Origin: Gp7-AA6 sp036395755
GTDB lineage: Bacteria > Acidobacteriota > Thermoanaerobaculia > UBA5066 > Gp7-AA6
DNA length: 15,197 nucleotides
Assembly: GCA_036395755.1 (NCBI GenBank)
Contig: DASWCZ010000073.1
Span: forward strand, 1 to 15,197
Direction of reading: 5' to 3'
Of the stretch, positions 7,201-15,091 are shown one piece after another (the stretch's first letter is position 1; every line of letters begins with the position of its first letter). The notes under the pieces are model-generated. The model worked only from the letters and a program-made list of their open reading frames with translations. It did no database searches and was not told the origin of the DNA. Position numbers and translations under genes: made by a program.

Positions 7201-10200
7201 GTGACGAAGCATCCCGATCCGCTCGACTCCTTCCACCCCGCGGTCCGCCGCTGGTTCCAGGCGTCCTTCGCAGCGCCCACCGCTGCGCAGGTGAAGGGCT
7301 GGCCCCCGATTATCCAGGGACGCTCGACCCTTCTCCTCGCGCCGACCGGCTCGGGCAAGACCCTCGCCGCCTTCCTCGCCGCGCTCGACCGGCTGATGTT
7401 CTCGCCCGAGCCGCCGAAGAAAGAGCGGTGCCGCGTGCTCTATGTCTCGCCGCTGAAGGCGCTCGCGGTCGACGTCGAGCGGAACCTTCGCGCGCCGATC
7501 GCGGGCATCTCCGCGGCCGCGGCGCGCGACGGGACGGAACAAATCCGGGTGCCGACGCTCGCGATCCGCTCGGGCGACACGCCGGCCTCCGACCGCGCCC
7601 GGATGGCTCGGACGCCGCCCGACATCCTGATCACGACGCCCGAGTCTCTCTACCTGCTGCTGACTTCGTCCTCCCGCGACGTCTTGCGCTCGGTCGACAC
7701 CGTCATCGTCGACGAGATCCACTCCGTCGTCTCCTCCAAGCGCGGCGCCCACCTCTTCCTGTCGCTGGAACGGCTCGAAATCCTGCGCACGTCGAAACGT
7801 CCGCTTCAGCGAATCGGGCTTTCGGCGACACAGCGGCCGCTCGAGGAGGTCGGGCGGCTCCTGGGTGGTGGCGAGCCGTCGGGTCGCCGGGGCGGTTGGA
7901 AACCGCGGCCGGTCGAGATCGTGGATGCGGGCAGCCGCAAGGCGTTCGACGTCACGGTCGAGGTTCCGGTCGAGGACATGGCGCGTCTGGGCGAGGTCCT
8001 CGAGATTCCGAGCGGACCCGCCGCCGGTCCGCCCGCGCGCCGCTCGATCTGGCCCTCGATCCATCCGCGGTTAGTCGAGCTCGTCCGCGCGCACCGCTCG
8101 ACGATGATCTTCGTCAACAGCCGGAGGCTCGCGGAGAGACTCGCTTCCGCGCTGAACGAGACCGCGGGAGAGGAGATCGCGCTCGCGCACCACGGCTCGG
8201 TCGCCCGCGAGAAGCGGCTCGAGATCGAGGACCGATTGAAGCGGGGAGAACTCCCCGCGATCGTCGCGACATCCTCCCTCGAGCTCGGGATCGACATGGG
8301 AGCGGTGGACCTCGTCGTCCAGATCGAGGCGCCGCCGTCGGTCGCATCGGGCATGCAGAGGATCGGCCGGGCGAGTCACTCCGTCGGCGCCGTCTCCCGC
8401 GGCGTGATCTTTCCGAAGTATCGCGGCGACCTTCTCGCGTGCGCCACCGTCACGCTTCGGATGCGCGAGGGAAAGATCGAGGAGACCTTTTATCCCCGCA
8501 ACCCGCTCGACGTGCTCGCGCAGCAGATCGTCGCGATCGCCTCGATGGAAGAGATCGGAGTCGAAGACCTTTATTCTCTCGTCCGGCGCGCCGCGCCGTT
8601 CGCCGAGCTGCCGCGAGGCTCGTTCGAAGGCGTTCTCGACATGCTGTCCGGCCGTTATCCCTCCGACGAGTTCGCGGAGCTCCGGCCGCGCATCGTGTGG
8701 GACCGCATCGGCGGGACGGTTCGCGGCCGCGAAGGCTCGCGGCGCGTCGCCGTCGTCAACGCCGGAACGATCCCGGACCGCGGGCTCTACGGCGTCTTTC
8801 TCGCCGGCGACGAAGGGGGAAAGAGCCGGCGCGTCGGGGAGCTCGACGAGGAAATGGTCTTCGAGTCGCGTCCAGGTGAGGTCTTTCTCCTCGGCGCCTC
8901 GTCCTGGCGGATCGAGGAGATCACGCACGACCGCGTCCTCGTGACTCCCGCGCCGGGAGAGCCGGGAAAGATGCCGTTCTGGCACGGCGACCGGCCCGGC
9001 CGGCCGCCCGAGTTCGGCCGCGCGATCGGCGAGCTCGCGCGAACTCTGGCGACGGCGGGCAAACGCGAGGCAATCCAGCGCCTGGCGCAAGACCACGGCC
9101 TCGACCGGCGCGCCGCGGCGAACCTGCGCGCGTACCTGGACGAGCAGAGCGAGGCCACCGGGGAAGTCCCGAGCGACCGCACGATCGTCGTCGAGCGTTA
9201 TTTGGACGAAGTCGGCGACTGGCGCGTGTGCATCCTGTCCCCGTTCGGGGCGCGCGTCCACGCGCCGTGGGCCACGGCGGTCCTCGCGAAACTGAGAGAA
9301 GGCGCGGGGACAGGCCCGACGGGCCTGCACCCGCAACCGAACCCGCGCGCGTCGGACGCCGAGATGCTCTGGTCCGACGACGGGATCGTGTTCCGCCTTC
9401 CGGAGTCGGAGGAGCCGCCGGACGTCTCCGACTTCCTCCCCGCGCCCGACGAGGTGGAGGATCTCGTCGCTCGAAACCTCGGCCAGACCTCTCTTTTCGC
9501 CGCCCGTTTCCGTGAGAACGCGGCGCGCGCGCTCCTCCTGCCGCGTCGGCATCCGGGCCGTCGCAGCCCGTTGTGGACGCAGCGCAAGCGCGCGGCGGAC
9601 CTGCTCGCGGTCGCGTCGCGATACGGCTCGTTTCCGATCCTGCTCGAGACGTACCGCGAGTGCCTGCGGGACGTTTTCGATCTGCCCGGCCTGGTCGAGA
9701 TCCTCCGACGCGTCGCTTCGCGGCGAATCCGGATCGTCACCGTGGACTCCCGCGCGCCCTCTCCGTTCGCGGCGTCGCTCCTCTTTTCCTACGTCTCGAA
9801 CTTCATCTACGACGGCGACGCGCCGCTGGCCGAGCGGCGGGCGCAGGCGCTTTCGGTCGACCAGGCGCAGCTGAAGGAGCTCCTCGGGGAAGCGGAGCTG
9901 CGTGAGCTTCTCGACGCGCGCGCGATCGAGGAGCTCGAACGAAGCCTCCAGCGGCTCGAGGGGCGCCCGGTCGGCAACCCCGACGCGCTTCACGACCTCC
10001 TGCTCTCCCTCGGGGAGTTGACCGGGGAGGAGATCCGGATGCGCGCCTGGCCGACGGACGCGGTCGAGCGGTGGCTCTCGAGGCTCGTCGCCGAGCGGCG
10101 GGTCATCGCCGTGTCGATCGCGGGGGAGCGGCGGTTCGCCGCGGCCGAGGATGCGGCGCGCCTGAGCGACGCGCTCGGTGTTCCGCCGCCGCCCGGACTG

Positions 10201-11751
10201 CCCGACGCGTTCTTGGAAGCCGTCGAGGACCCGCTGGGTAATCTGGTCTCCCGCTGGGCGCGGACGCATGGTCCATTCCGCGCCGAGGACGTCGCGGCAC
10301 GGTTCGGCCTTCCGATCCCGCCCGTCCGCGCGGCGCTCGAGAGGCTCGCCGAGGAGGAGCGCGTCGTCGAAGGAGAGTTCCTGCCCGGAGGGCGCTCCCG
10401 CGAGTGGTGCGATGCCGGCGTTCTGAAGGCGTTGAAGCGGCGGTCGCTCGCGAAGCTCCGCAAGGAGGTCGAGCCCGTCGACGCGCCGGCATTCGCGAGG
10501 TTCCTCGCCGAATGGCAGGGAGTGACCTGCCCGCGGACCGGGCTCGACGCGCTCCTCTCCTCGATCGAGCAGCTCCAGGGCGCGCCGGTCCCCGCGTCGG
10601 TTCTGGAGACGGAAATCCTGGCCGGGCGCAACGCGGCTTACAAACCTGCGGACCTCGACCTCCTCTGCGCAGCGGGGGAAGTGATGTGGCGCGGCATCGC
10701 GGCCGTCGGGCCGTACGACGGCCGGATCGCCCTCTACCTTCCGGATCGGTATCGGCTCCTCGCTCCGCCTCCCGGGAGCGCCGAGGGAAAGCTCGCCGGC
10801 GCGATCCGCGAGCTCCTCGAACGGCGCGGCGCGCTCTTCTTCTCCGATCTCGCTCGCGAGACCGGCGCGTTTCCGCGCGAGCTCGTCGAAGCGCTGTGGG
10901 ACCTCGTCTGGGCGGGAGAAGTCACGAACGACACGCTCGCTCCGCTGCGGGCATACGTTCGGGGACCTGCCGCGCGCGCTTCCCGAAGGCAGTTCCGCGG
11001 TCGCTCGTTCCGCTCCCGGCGCGCCGGACCGCCGGGCAGCGAGGGACGGTGGTCACTCCTGCCGGGCGCTGCACCGGGCAGTCTCGCTCCTACCGAAACC
11101 GAGCGCCGCGCCGCTCTCACCCTGTCGCTTCTCGAGCGGTACGGCGTCCTGACCCGCGAAGCGGTCCACGCCGAGGACGTTCCCGGCGGCTTCTCGACGG
11201 TCTATCCGGTCGCGAAGGCGATGGAAGAGGCGGGTCGCGTGCGGCGCGGGTACTTCGTCGCGGGACTCGGAGCGGCGCAGTTCGCGCAGCCGGGAGCGGA
11301 CGACCGGCTTCGCGCCCTCCGTGAGCCCTCGGAGGAACCGCAGTCGCTCGTGCTCGCGGCGACCGATCCGGCGAACCCGTATGGGGCGGCGATCGCGTGG
11401 CCGGAGCGAGAAGGCGCCCGGCCGCAGCGACTCGCGGGCGCGCAGGTGGTGCTGGCGGACGGACGTCTCGTCGCATGGATCGGTCGCGCCGAGAGGAATC
11501 TCCTGACGTTTCTGCCGGAGTCGGACCCGGAGCGCACCGAGAGCGCGCGGGCAATCGCATCGGCGCTCGCGGCGCTCGTCGCCGAAGGACGGCGGCGCGC
11601 GCTCTTGATCGCGAAAGTAGACGGCGCGGATCCCGCCGCTTCGCAGCTCGCGAGCTTCCTTACCGAAGCCGGATTCTTGCCGGGGAGCCGCGGCTATCTG
11701 ATCCGGGCCGCGCCGCGGGCGGAGGAATCGCGAGTCGCCGCCGATGCCTGA
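7201..11751 (+). CDS. lhr: Lhr-type superfamily 2 DNA helicase, long form
   Basis: An ATP-dependent 3'-5' single-strand DNA translocase/helicase linked to DNA repair. About 1516 residues, as in mycobacterial Lhr (about 1510) and longer than the roughly 800-900 aa ligase-associated helicases. RecA domains carry Walker A APTGSGKT (K53), DEIH (171-174), LSATQRP, SSLELGIDMG and QRIGRASHS (Q386, R390). The Lhr-specific core follows (VVNAGTIPD to MPFWHGDRPGRPP, with W594 in the motif that in mycobacterial Lhr stacks on DNA), then a winged-helix/beta region (YVSNFIYDGDAPLAERRAQA). The long C-terminal domain ends with LAATDPANPYGAAIAWPE. GTG at 7201 is chosen because the open frame upstream runs into the repeat; AAAAGGGG lies about 11 bases upstream. 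An in-frame palindrome at 9304-9334 adds residues not expected in relatives. It overlaps nei by 8 bp. Confidence 0.95.
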   Translation: MTKHPDPLDSFHPAVRRWFQASFAAPTAAQVKGWPPIIQGRSTLLLAPTGSGKTLAAFLAALDRLMFSPEPPKKERCRVLYVSPLKALAVDVERNLRAPIAGISAAAARDGTEQIRVPTLAIRSGDTPASDRARMARTPPDILITTPESLYLLLTSSSRDVLRSVDTVIVDEIHSVVSSKRGAHLFLSLERLEILRTSKRPLQRIGLSATQRPLEEVGRLLGGGEPSGRRGGWKPRPVEIVDAGSRKAFDVTVEVPVEDMARLGEVLEIPSGPAAGPPARRSIWPSIHPRLVELVRAHRSTMIFVNSRRLAERLASALNETAGEEIALAHHGSVAREKRLEIEDRLKRGELPAIVATSSLELGIDMGAVDLVVQIEAPPSVASGMQRIGRASHSVGAVSRGVIFPKYRGDLLACATVTLRMREGKIEETFYPRNPLDVLAQQIVAIASMEEIGVEDLYSLVRRAAPFAELPRGSFEGVLDMLSGRYPSDEFAELRPRIVWDRIGGTVRGREGSRRVAVVNAGTIPDRGLYGVFLAGDEGGKSRRVGELDEEMVFESRPGEVFLLGASSWRIEEITHDRVLVTPAPGEPGKMPFWHGDRPGRPPEFGRAIGELARTLATAGKREAIQRLAQDHGLDRRAAANLRAYLDEQSEATGEVPSDRTIVVERYLDEVGDWRVCILSPFGARVHAPWATAVLAKLREGAGTGPTGLHPQPNPRASDAEMLWSDDGIVFRLPESEEPPDVSDFLPAPDEVEDLVARNLGQTSLFAARFRENAARALLLPRRHPGRRSPLWTQRKRAADLLAVASRYGSFPILLETYRECLRDVFDLPGLVEILRRVASRRIRIVTVDSRAPSPFAASLLFSYVSNFIYDGDAPLAERRAQALSVDQAQLKELLGEAELRELLDARAIEELERSLQRLEGRPVGNPDALHDLLLSLGELTGEEIRMRAWPTDAVERWLSRLVAERRVIAVSIAGERRFAAAEDAARLSDALGVPPPPGLPDAFLEAVEDPLGNLVSRWARTHGPFRAEDVAARFGLPIPPVRAALERLAEEERVVEGEFLPGGRSREWCDAGVLKALKRRSLAKLRKEVEPVDAPAFARFLAEWQGVTCPRTGLDALLSSIEQLQGAPVPASVLETEILAGRNAAYKPADLDLLCAAGEVMWRGIAAVGPYDGRIALYLPDRYRLLAPPPGSAEGKLAGAIRELLERRGALFFSDLARETGAFPRELVEALWDLVWAGEVTNDTLAPLRAYVRGPAARASRRQFRGRSFRSRRAGPPGSEGRWSLLPGAAPGSLAPTETERRAALTLSLLERYGVLTREAVHAEDVPGGFSTVYPVAKAMEEAGRVRRGYFVAGLGAAQFAQPGADDRLRALREPSEEPQSLVLAATDPANPYGAAIAWPEREGARPQRLAGAQVVLADGRLVAWIGRAERNLLTFLPESDPERTESARAIASALAALVAEGRRRALLIAKVDGADPAASQLASFLTEAGFLPGSRGYLIRAAPRAEESRVAADA
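9304..9334. repeat. Strong palindrome inside lhr
   Basis: GCGGG (9304-9308) pairs with CCCGC (9330-9334), and CAGGCCC (9311-9317) pairs with GGGCCTG (9321-9327) around a 3-base loop; a 2x2 internal loop separates the stems. It encodes part of REGAGTGPTGLHPQPNP (about residues 699-715). In Lhr proteins I recall, the text runs almost directly from the REG-like segment to the WSDDGIV motif. An in-frame insertion of a small palindromic repeat is therefore likely; the palindrome itself is certain. Confidence 0.6.
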
Positions 11752-12562
11752 GGGCGATACGGTGCTTCGCGCCGCGCGCGCTCTCGGACGCAGTCTCGAG
11801 GGAAAGCGGCTGACGTCGTTCGACTCGTCGCTGACCCGTCTCGCGGGCGCGGACCTGTCGGGTCGGCGCGTGCAAGCCGTCGAAGCGCGCGGGAAGAATC
11901 TCCTCGTCCGATTCGACGACGGCCGTACGCTCGTCACCCACATGCGGATGACCGGCTCGTGGCACCTCTACCGGCCGGGGGAGCCGTGGAAGAAACCGGC
12001 GAGGCTCGCGCGAGCGATTCTCGAGACCGACGACGCCGTCGCCGTCTGCTTCAGCGCGCCGGTCGTGGAGCTTCTTTCCGCCCGCCAGCTCGCCCGGGAT
12101 CCGCGTCTTCGCCGGCTCGGACCCGACGTCCTGTCGGCGGAGTTCGACGACTCCGAGGCGGTCCGCCGGATCAAGGCCCGGCCGAGAACCGCGATCGGCG
12201 AGGCGCTCCTCCTTCAGTCCGCGATCGCCGGCGTGGGGAACGTCTACAAATCGGAGGCCCTCTTCCTCGCACGAATGGATCCCTTTGCGCCGGTCGCGTT
12301 CTTCTCGGACGCGGAGCTGTCGGGGATCGTCGCGAAGGCGCGCGAGCTCCTCTCGGCCAAGGTGGACGGCTGGCCGCGAAGGATTCGACGAACGCGACGA
12401 ACGCGCGCCGGTGGCGGGTACTGGGTCTACGGGCGGAGCGGTCGTCCGTGCCGCCGATGTGGCGGACCGGTGCGGAGACGGCGGCAGGGGAGCGCCGGAC
12501 GCTCGACGTACTGGTGTCCCGCGTGCCAGCCGCCGCGCGGATCTGCGGCAGCGCACCGATGA
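11744..12562 (+). CDS. nei: Nei-type DNA glycosylase/AP lyase (endonuclease VIII family)
   Basis: Removes oxidised bases and cleaves the abasic site in base-excision repair. 272 residues, close to E. coli Nei (about 263). The N-terminal PEGDT gives catalytic P2 and E3, and EARGKNLLVRF carries K51, equivalent to the conserved beta-hairpin lysine. The helix-two-turn-helix DNA-binding element is LLLQSAIAGVGNVYKSEALF. The C-terminal zinc finger is complete: CRRCGG and WCPAC give CxxC...CxxC. PEGDT rather than PEGPE points to the actinobacterial Nei2-like group. The ATG at 11744 overlaps lhr by 8 bp. In Mycobacterium tuberculosis lhr and nei are also adjacent (Rv3296/Rv3297), so the pairing is conserved and implies joint action on damaged DNA. 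Confidence 0.94.
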   Translation: MPEGDTVLRAARALGRSLEGKRLTSFDSSLTRLAGADLSGRRVQAVEARGKNLLVRFDDGRTLVTHMRMTGSWHLYRPGEPWKKPARLARAILETDDAVAVCFSAPVVELLSARQLARDPRLRRLGPDVLSAEFDDSEAVRRIKARPRTAIGEALLLQSAIAGVGNVYKSEALFLARMDPFAPVAFFSDAELSGIVAKARELLSAKVDGWPRRIRRTRRTRAGGGYWVYGRSGRPCRRCGGPVRRRRQGSAGRSTYWCPACQPPRGSAAAHR

Positions 12563-14532
12563 CCCGTTTCAGAACCGGATCGGCGGCTCTCGGCCTCGCG
12601 GCGTCTCTGCTCTGCGGTTGCCGGGCCAGGACGGAGCGGCCCGCTTCCGCTCCCGCCGCGATCGGCCGCGCGCCGGCGGTGGAGGCGGCCGACGTCGCCC
12701 GGACACCGGCTCCACCCGGCAAGTTCCGGCGCCTGATCTGGATCGGCTTGGACGGCGCGGACTGGGACTACCTGACCGCGCTCGCCGCGACGGGAAAACT
12801 ACCCAACTGGTCGAAGCTCGCTCGCGAGGGGTATGGGGTGAAGCTCGAGAGCTTCGTTCCCATCCTCTCGCCGCTCGTCTGGACCACTCAGGAAACGGGC
12901 GTCGGTCCGGACGTCCATCGCGTCCTCGATTTCCAGGAGCTCGATGCGAAGAGCGGTCTGCTCGTTCCGGTCTCGGAGGCCTCGCGCAAGGTCCCCGCGG
13001 TGTGGAACATCGCATCGTCCCGCGGCCGCAAGGTCGGCGTCGTCGGCTTCTGGGCGACGCATCCGGCGGAGAAGATCGACGGGTTCTTTCTCTCGGATCG
13101 CATCGACCCCAGCGCCGCGAGCCCGGCATCGAGCGGGGTCGGCTACCCGGAGTCGCTCGACGAGACCGTCCAGCGGGTGGCGGCGCGCGAAGGGAAGATC
13201 TCGACCGAGGACCTCACTCCGTACCTCACGGTCTCCGACTCCGAGGTCCGCGCGCTGCCGGCGAGACCCTCCTTCGACGATCCCATTTCGGCTCTGGCGG
13301 CGCTCCTGACGACCACGCGGATCACGCAGCGCTTGAGCCGCGAGCTGTACGACAGCGTGCGACCGGATTTCCTCGCCGTCTATTTCAGGGGGACCGACGA
13401 GGTCGGGCATCTGTTCGCGCCGTACGCGTCTCCGCGGCTCGAGTGCACCGACCCGGCGGGCTACGAGCGCTTTCATCGCGTGCCGGAAACGTACTTCGCG
13501 ATGATCGACGCCCTCCTGGGACAGTGGATGCGCCGCGCGCGCGAGGACGGCGCCGTTCTCTTCATCACGTCGGACCACGGGTTCCGCTGGGGCGCAGACC
13601 GCCCGTGCGGGCGCGCTTCGAGCGAAGGGGCCACCGCAGCCGCCTCGCACCGCCTGGACGGGGTTCTCCTCGCATGGGGAGAGGGCGTCCGGCCGGCGCC
13701 GCCGACAGCGCGCGCGACTGCCTTCGACGTCGCGCCGACGCTCCTCGCGCTCCTGGATCTGCCGGCCGACCGCCAGATGCGCGGCTCCGCTCTCCCGATC
13801 CTGCCGGGACTGGCCGCGCGAAAAGAACCGGGGGTGCTGGCGAAGGTTTCCGTCGAAACGGTGGCGTCGGCCGCGATCGATCGCGAGCAGGCCGCGGAGT
13901 ACACCAAGAAGCTCGTCGCGCTGGGCTACATCTCCGCGCGGGAGAGCGCAGAGCAGAAGACCGCGCCCCGGACGTCGGCCGGACTGACCAAGGGGGGCTG
14001 GAACAACCTCGGCATCTATCGCCGCTTCTCGCTCCGCGACGATCCCGGAGCAAGAGCGGCGTGGGAGGAATCCCTGAAGCTCGACCCCGGGTACCACTCG
14101 CCGCTCTTCAACATCGCGACGCTCGAAAGGGATCGGGGTCGGTTCGAGGACTCCACGCGCTGGCTGCTGCGGGCGCTCGCGGCCGGACAGCCGGACCCCG
14201 ACGCGACCGTCGAGCGCTGGGCGGCGGAGTTCGAAAAGCGCGGCGGCGACGGGCTCGCCCTGTTGCGGGCGGCGCACGCCGCGTATCCTCAGAGCGAGGC
14301 CTACGCCCGAAATTACGCGCTCCTCCTCTCCCGTAAGAATCGTTGCCGGGAGGCGCACGACGTCATCGAGCCTCTCGAGAGCTCTAACCAAACCGAGACG
14401 CTGAACGTCGCCGGGGTGGTCGAGGCGTGCCTCGATCGACCCGACAAGGTCCGGACGCTCTTTACTCGATCTCTCGAGCTCGACCCCAACCAGCCCCGGG
14501 TCCGCGAAGCCCTGGCCGCGCTGCCGCGCTGA
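12559..14532 (+). CDS. Lipoprotein phosphodiesterase (alkaline phosphatase superfamily) with C-terminal TPR-like repeats
   Basis: A 657-residue envelope protein. The signal peptide ends in lipobox LCGC with the lipidated Cys at 21, followed by a Pro/Ala-rich linker. The catalytic domain (about 56-420) belongs to the type I phosphodiesterase / nucleotide pyrophosphatase group. D65 (IGLDGADWD), a Thr nucleophile in SPLVWTT (109/110), D280 and H284 (GTDEVGH), D339 and H340 (TSDHGF) and H364 (SHRLDG) complete the two-metal site. Residues ~475-657 form helical TPR-like repeats (WNNLGIYRRF, WEESLKLDPGYHSPLFNIA, LFTRSLELDPNQPRVREAL). The substrate is unknown; phosphodiesters, phospholipid headgroups or glycan phosphates are possible. 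ATG at 12559 overlaps the nei stop as ATGA. An open frame runs much further upstream but is a shadow of nei, and only 12559 exposes the signal peptide. Confidence 0.88.
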   Translation: MTRFRTGSAALGLAASLLCGCRARTERPASAPAAIGRAPAVEAADVARTPAPPGKFRRLIWIGLDGADWDYLTALAATGKLPNWSKLAREGYGVKLESFVPILSPLVWTTQETGVGPDVHRVLDFQELDAKSGLLVPVSEASRKVPAVWNIASSRGRKVGVVGFWATHPAEKIDGFFLSDRIDPSAASPASSGVGYPESLDETVQRVAAREGKISTEDLTPYLTVSDSEVRALPARPSFDDPISALAALLTTTRITQRLSRELYDSVRPDFLAVYFRGTDEVGHLFAPYASPRLECTDPAGYERFHRVPETYFAMIDALLGQWMRRAREDGAVLFITSDHGFRWGADRPCGRASSEGATAAASHRLDGVLLAWGEGVRPAPPTARATAFDVAPTLLALLDLPADRQMRGSALPILPGLAARKEPGVLAKVSVETVASAAIDREQAAEYTKKLVALGYISARESAEQKTAPRTSAGLTKGGWNNLGIYRRFSLRDDPGARAAWEESLKLDPGYHSPLFNIATLERDRGRFEDSTRWLLRALAAGQPDPDATVERWAAEFEKRGGDGLALLRAAHAAYPQSEAYARNYALLLSRKNRCREAHDVIEPLESSNQTETLNVAGVVEACLDRPDKVRTLFTRSLELDPNQPRVREALAALPR

Positions 14533-14535
14533 CCG

Positions 14536-14576
14536 TTTCCCGAACTCGGCGCGGGCGCGTTCGGGAAATATTTTTT
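14536..14576 (+). terminator. Intrinsic terminator after the lhr-nei-phosphodiesterase operon
   Basis: A perfect 10-bp stem, TTTCCCGAAC (14536-14545) with GTTCGGGAAA (14559-14568), has a 13-base GC-rich loop and is followed by TATTTTTT (14569-14576). It starts 4 bases after the stop codon. In such a GC-rich setting this T-run is exceptional. Confidence 0.9.
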
Positions 14577-15034
14577 CCGCGGCCGGGTCGGACGGCCACC
14601 TTCGCGACGACAACGGCTGGAGCTCAGTCGGAAAAATCCGGCGAACCGGATGCGAGCGCGCACCGGCTTGACCGCGTGAGGAGCCGTCCCGCGGAACAGC
14701 CAGTTCGTCCTTCGGTTCTCGGCGTGTGCGTCGTTTTCGCTTCTCCTGCGACGGAGTGCGACGCGCAAAGGACGTTCAAGATATTGGGAATCCGTCCGGA
14801 GTTCTGGAGAGCCGGGAGCGGCGCGATTTCGCGCGCTCATTTCGTCCGTTCTCAAGGCGTCTTCATCCCTCGATCCATGCGGTTCGTCACGACGTCGACG
14901 AAATGGAGCGTGGCAGCCGCGTTGCTCTTCCGTTCGGGAGGTGAACGCTTCCCACTCGACCGGTGCAGAAAGGACTCGTCAACACGGCGGAGTCGTGAAT
15001 CGTGTGGGCCATCCGGTCCAAAGGGGGAGGAAGT
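14577..15034. other. Non-coding stretch of about 460 bp
   Basis: I see no credible gene on either strand. Open frames that cross it have arginine/serine-rich shadow composition and no ribosome-binding site. It contains slightly AT-richer patches (around 14785, TTCAAGATATTGGGAAT) but no convincing promoter. It probably holds the promoter and a long leader for the TonB-receptor-like gene downstream. Confidence 0.5.
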
Positions 15035-15062
15035 ATGAGCTTTTGGGTAGTGGGTCAGGTTT

Positions 15063-15078
15063 GGCCCTCGGAAGGGCC
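15063..15078 (+). promoter_or_regulatory. Small hairpin just upstream of the ribosome-binding site
   Basis: GGCCCT (15063-15068) and AGGGCC (15073-15078) form a 6-bp perfect stem with a CGGA loop. It ends 2 bases before the AAAGGAGAGG that serves the ATG at 15092. It could modulate translation or protect the transcript; no known riboswitch class is recognised. Confidence 0.35.
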
Positions 15079-15091
15079 TGAAAGGAGAGGT

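Noticed and set aside
8071..10269. Very long open frame antisense to lhr
   Set aside because: High G+C removes stop codons. Its composition is Arg/Asp/Glu-rich without domains, while the opposite strand has unmistakable helicase motifs.
11959..12558. 200-codon N-terminal extension of the phosphodiesterase
   Set aside because: It overlaps nei in another frame and would bury a clear lipoprotein signal peptide that starts at 12559.
14313..15038. Open frames on both strands across the terminator and leader region
   Set aside because: No ribosome-binding sites, no recognisable domains, and they would read through a perfect intrinsic terminator.
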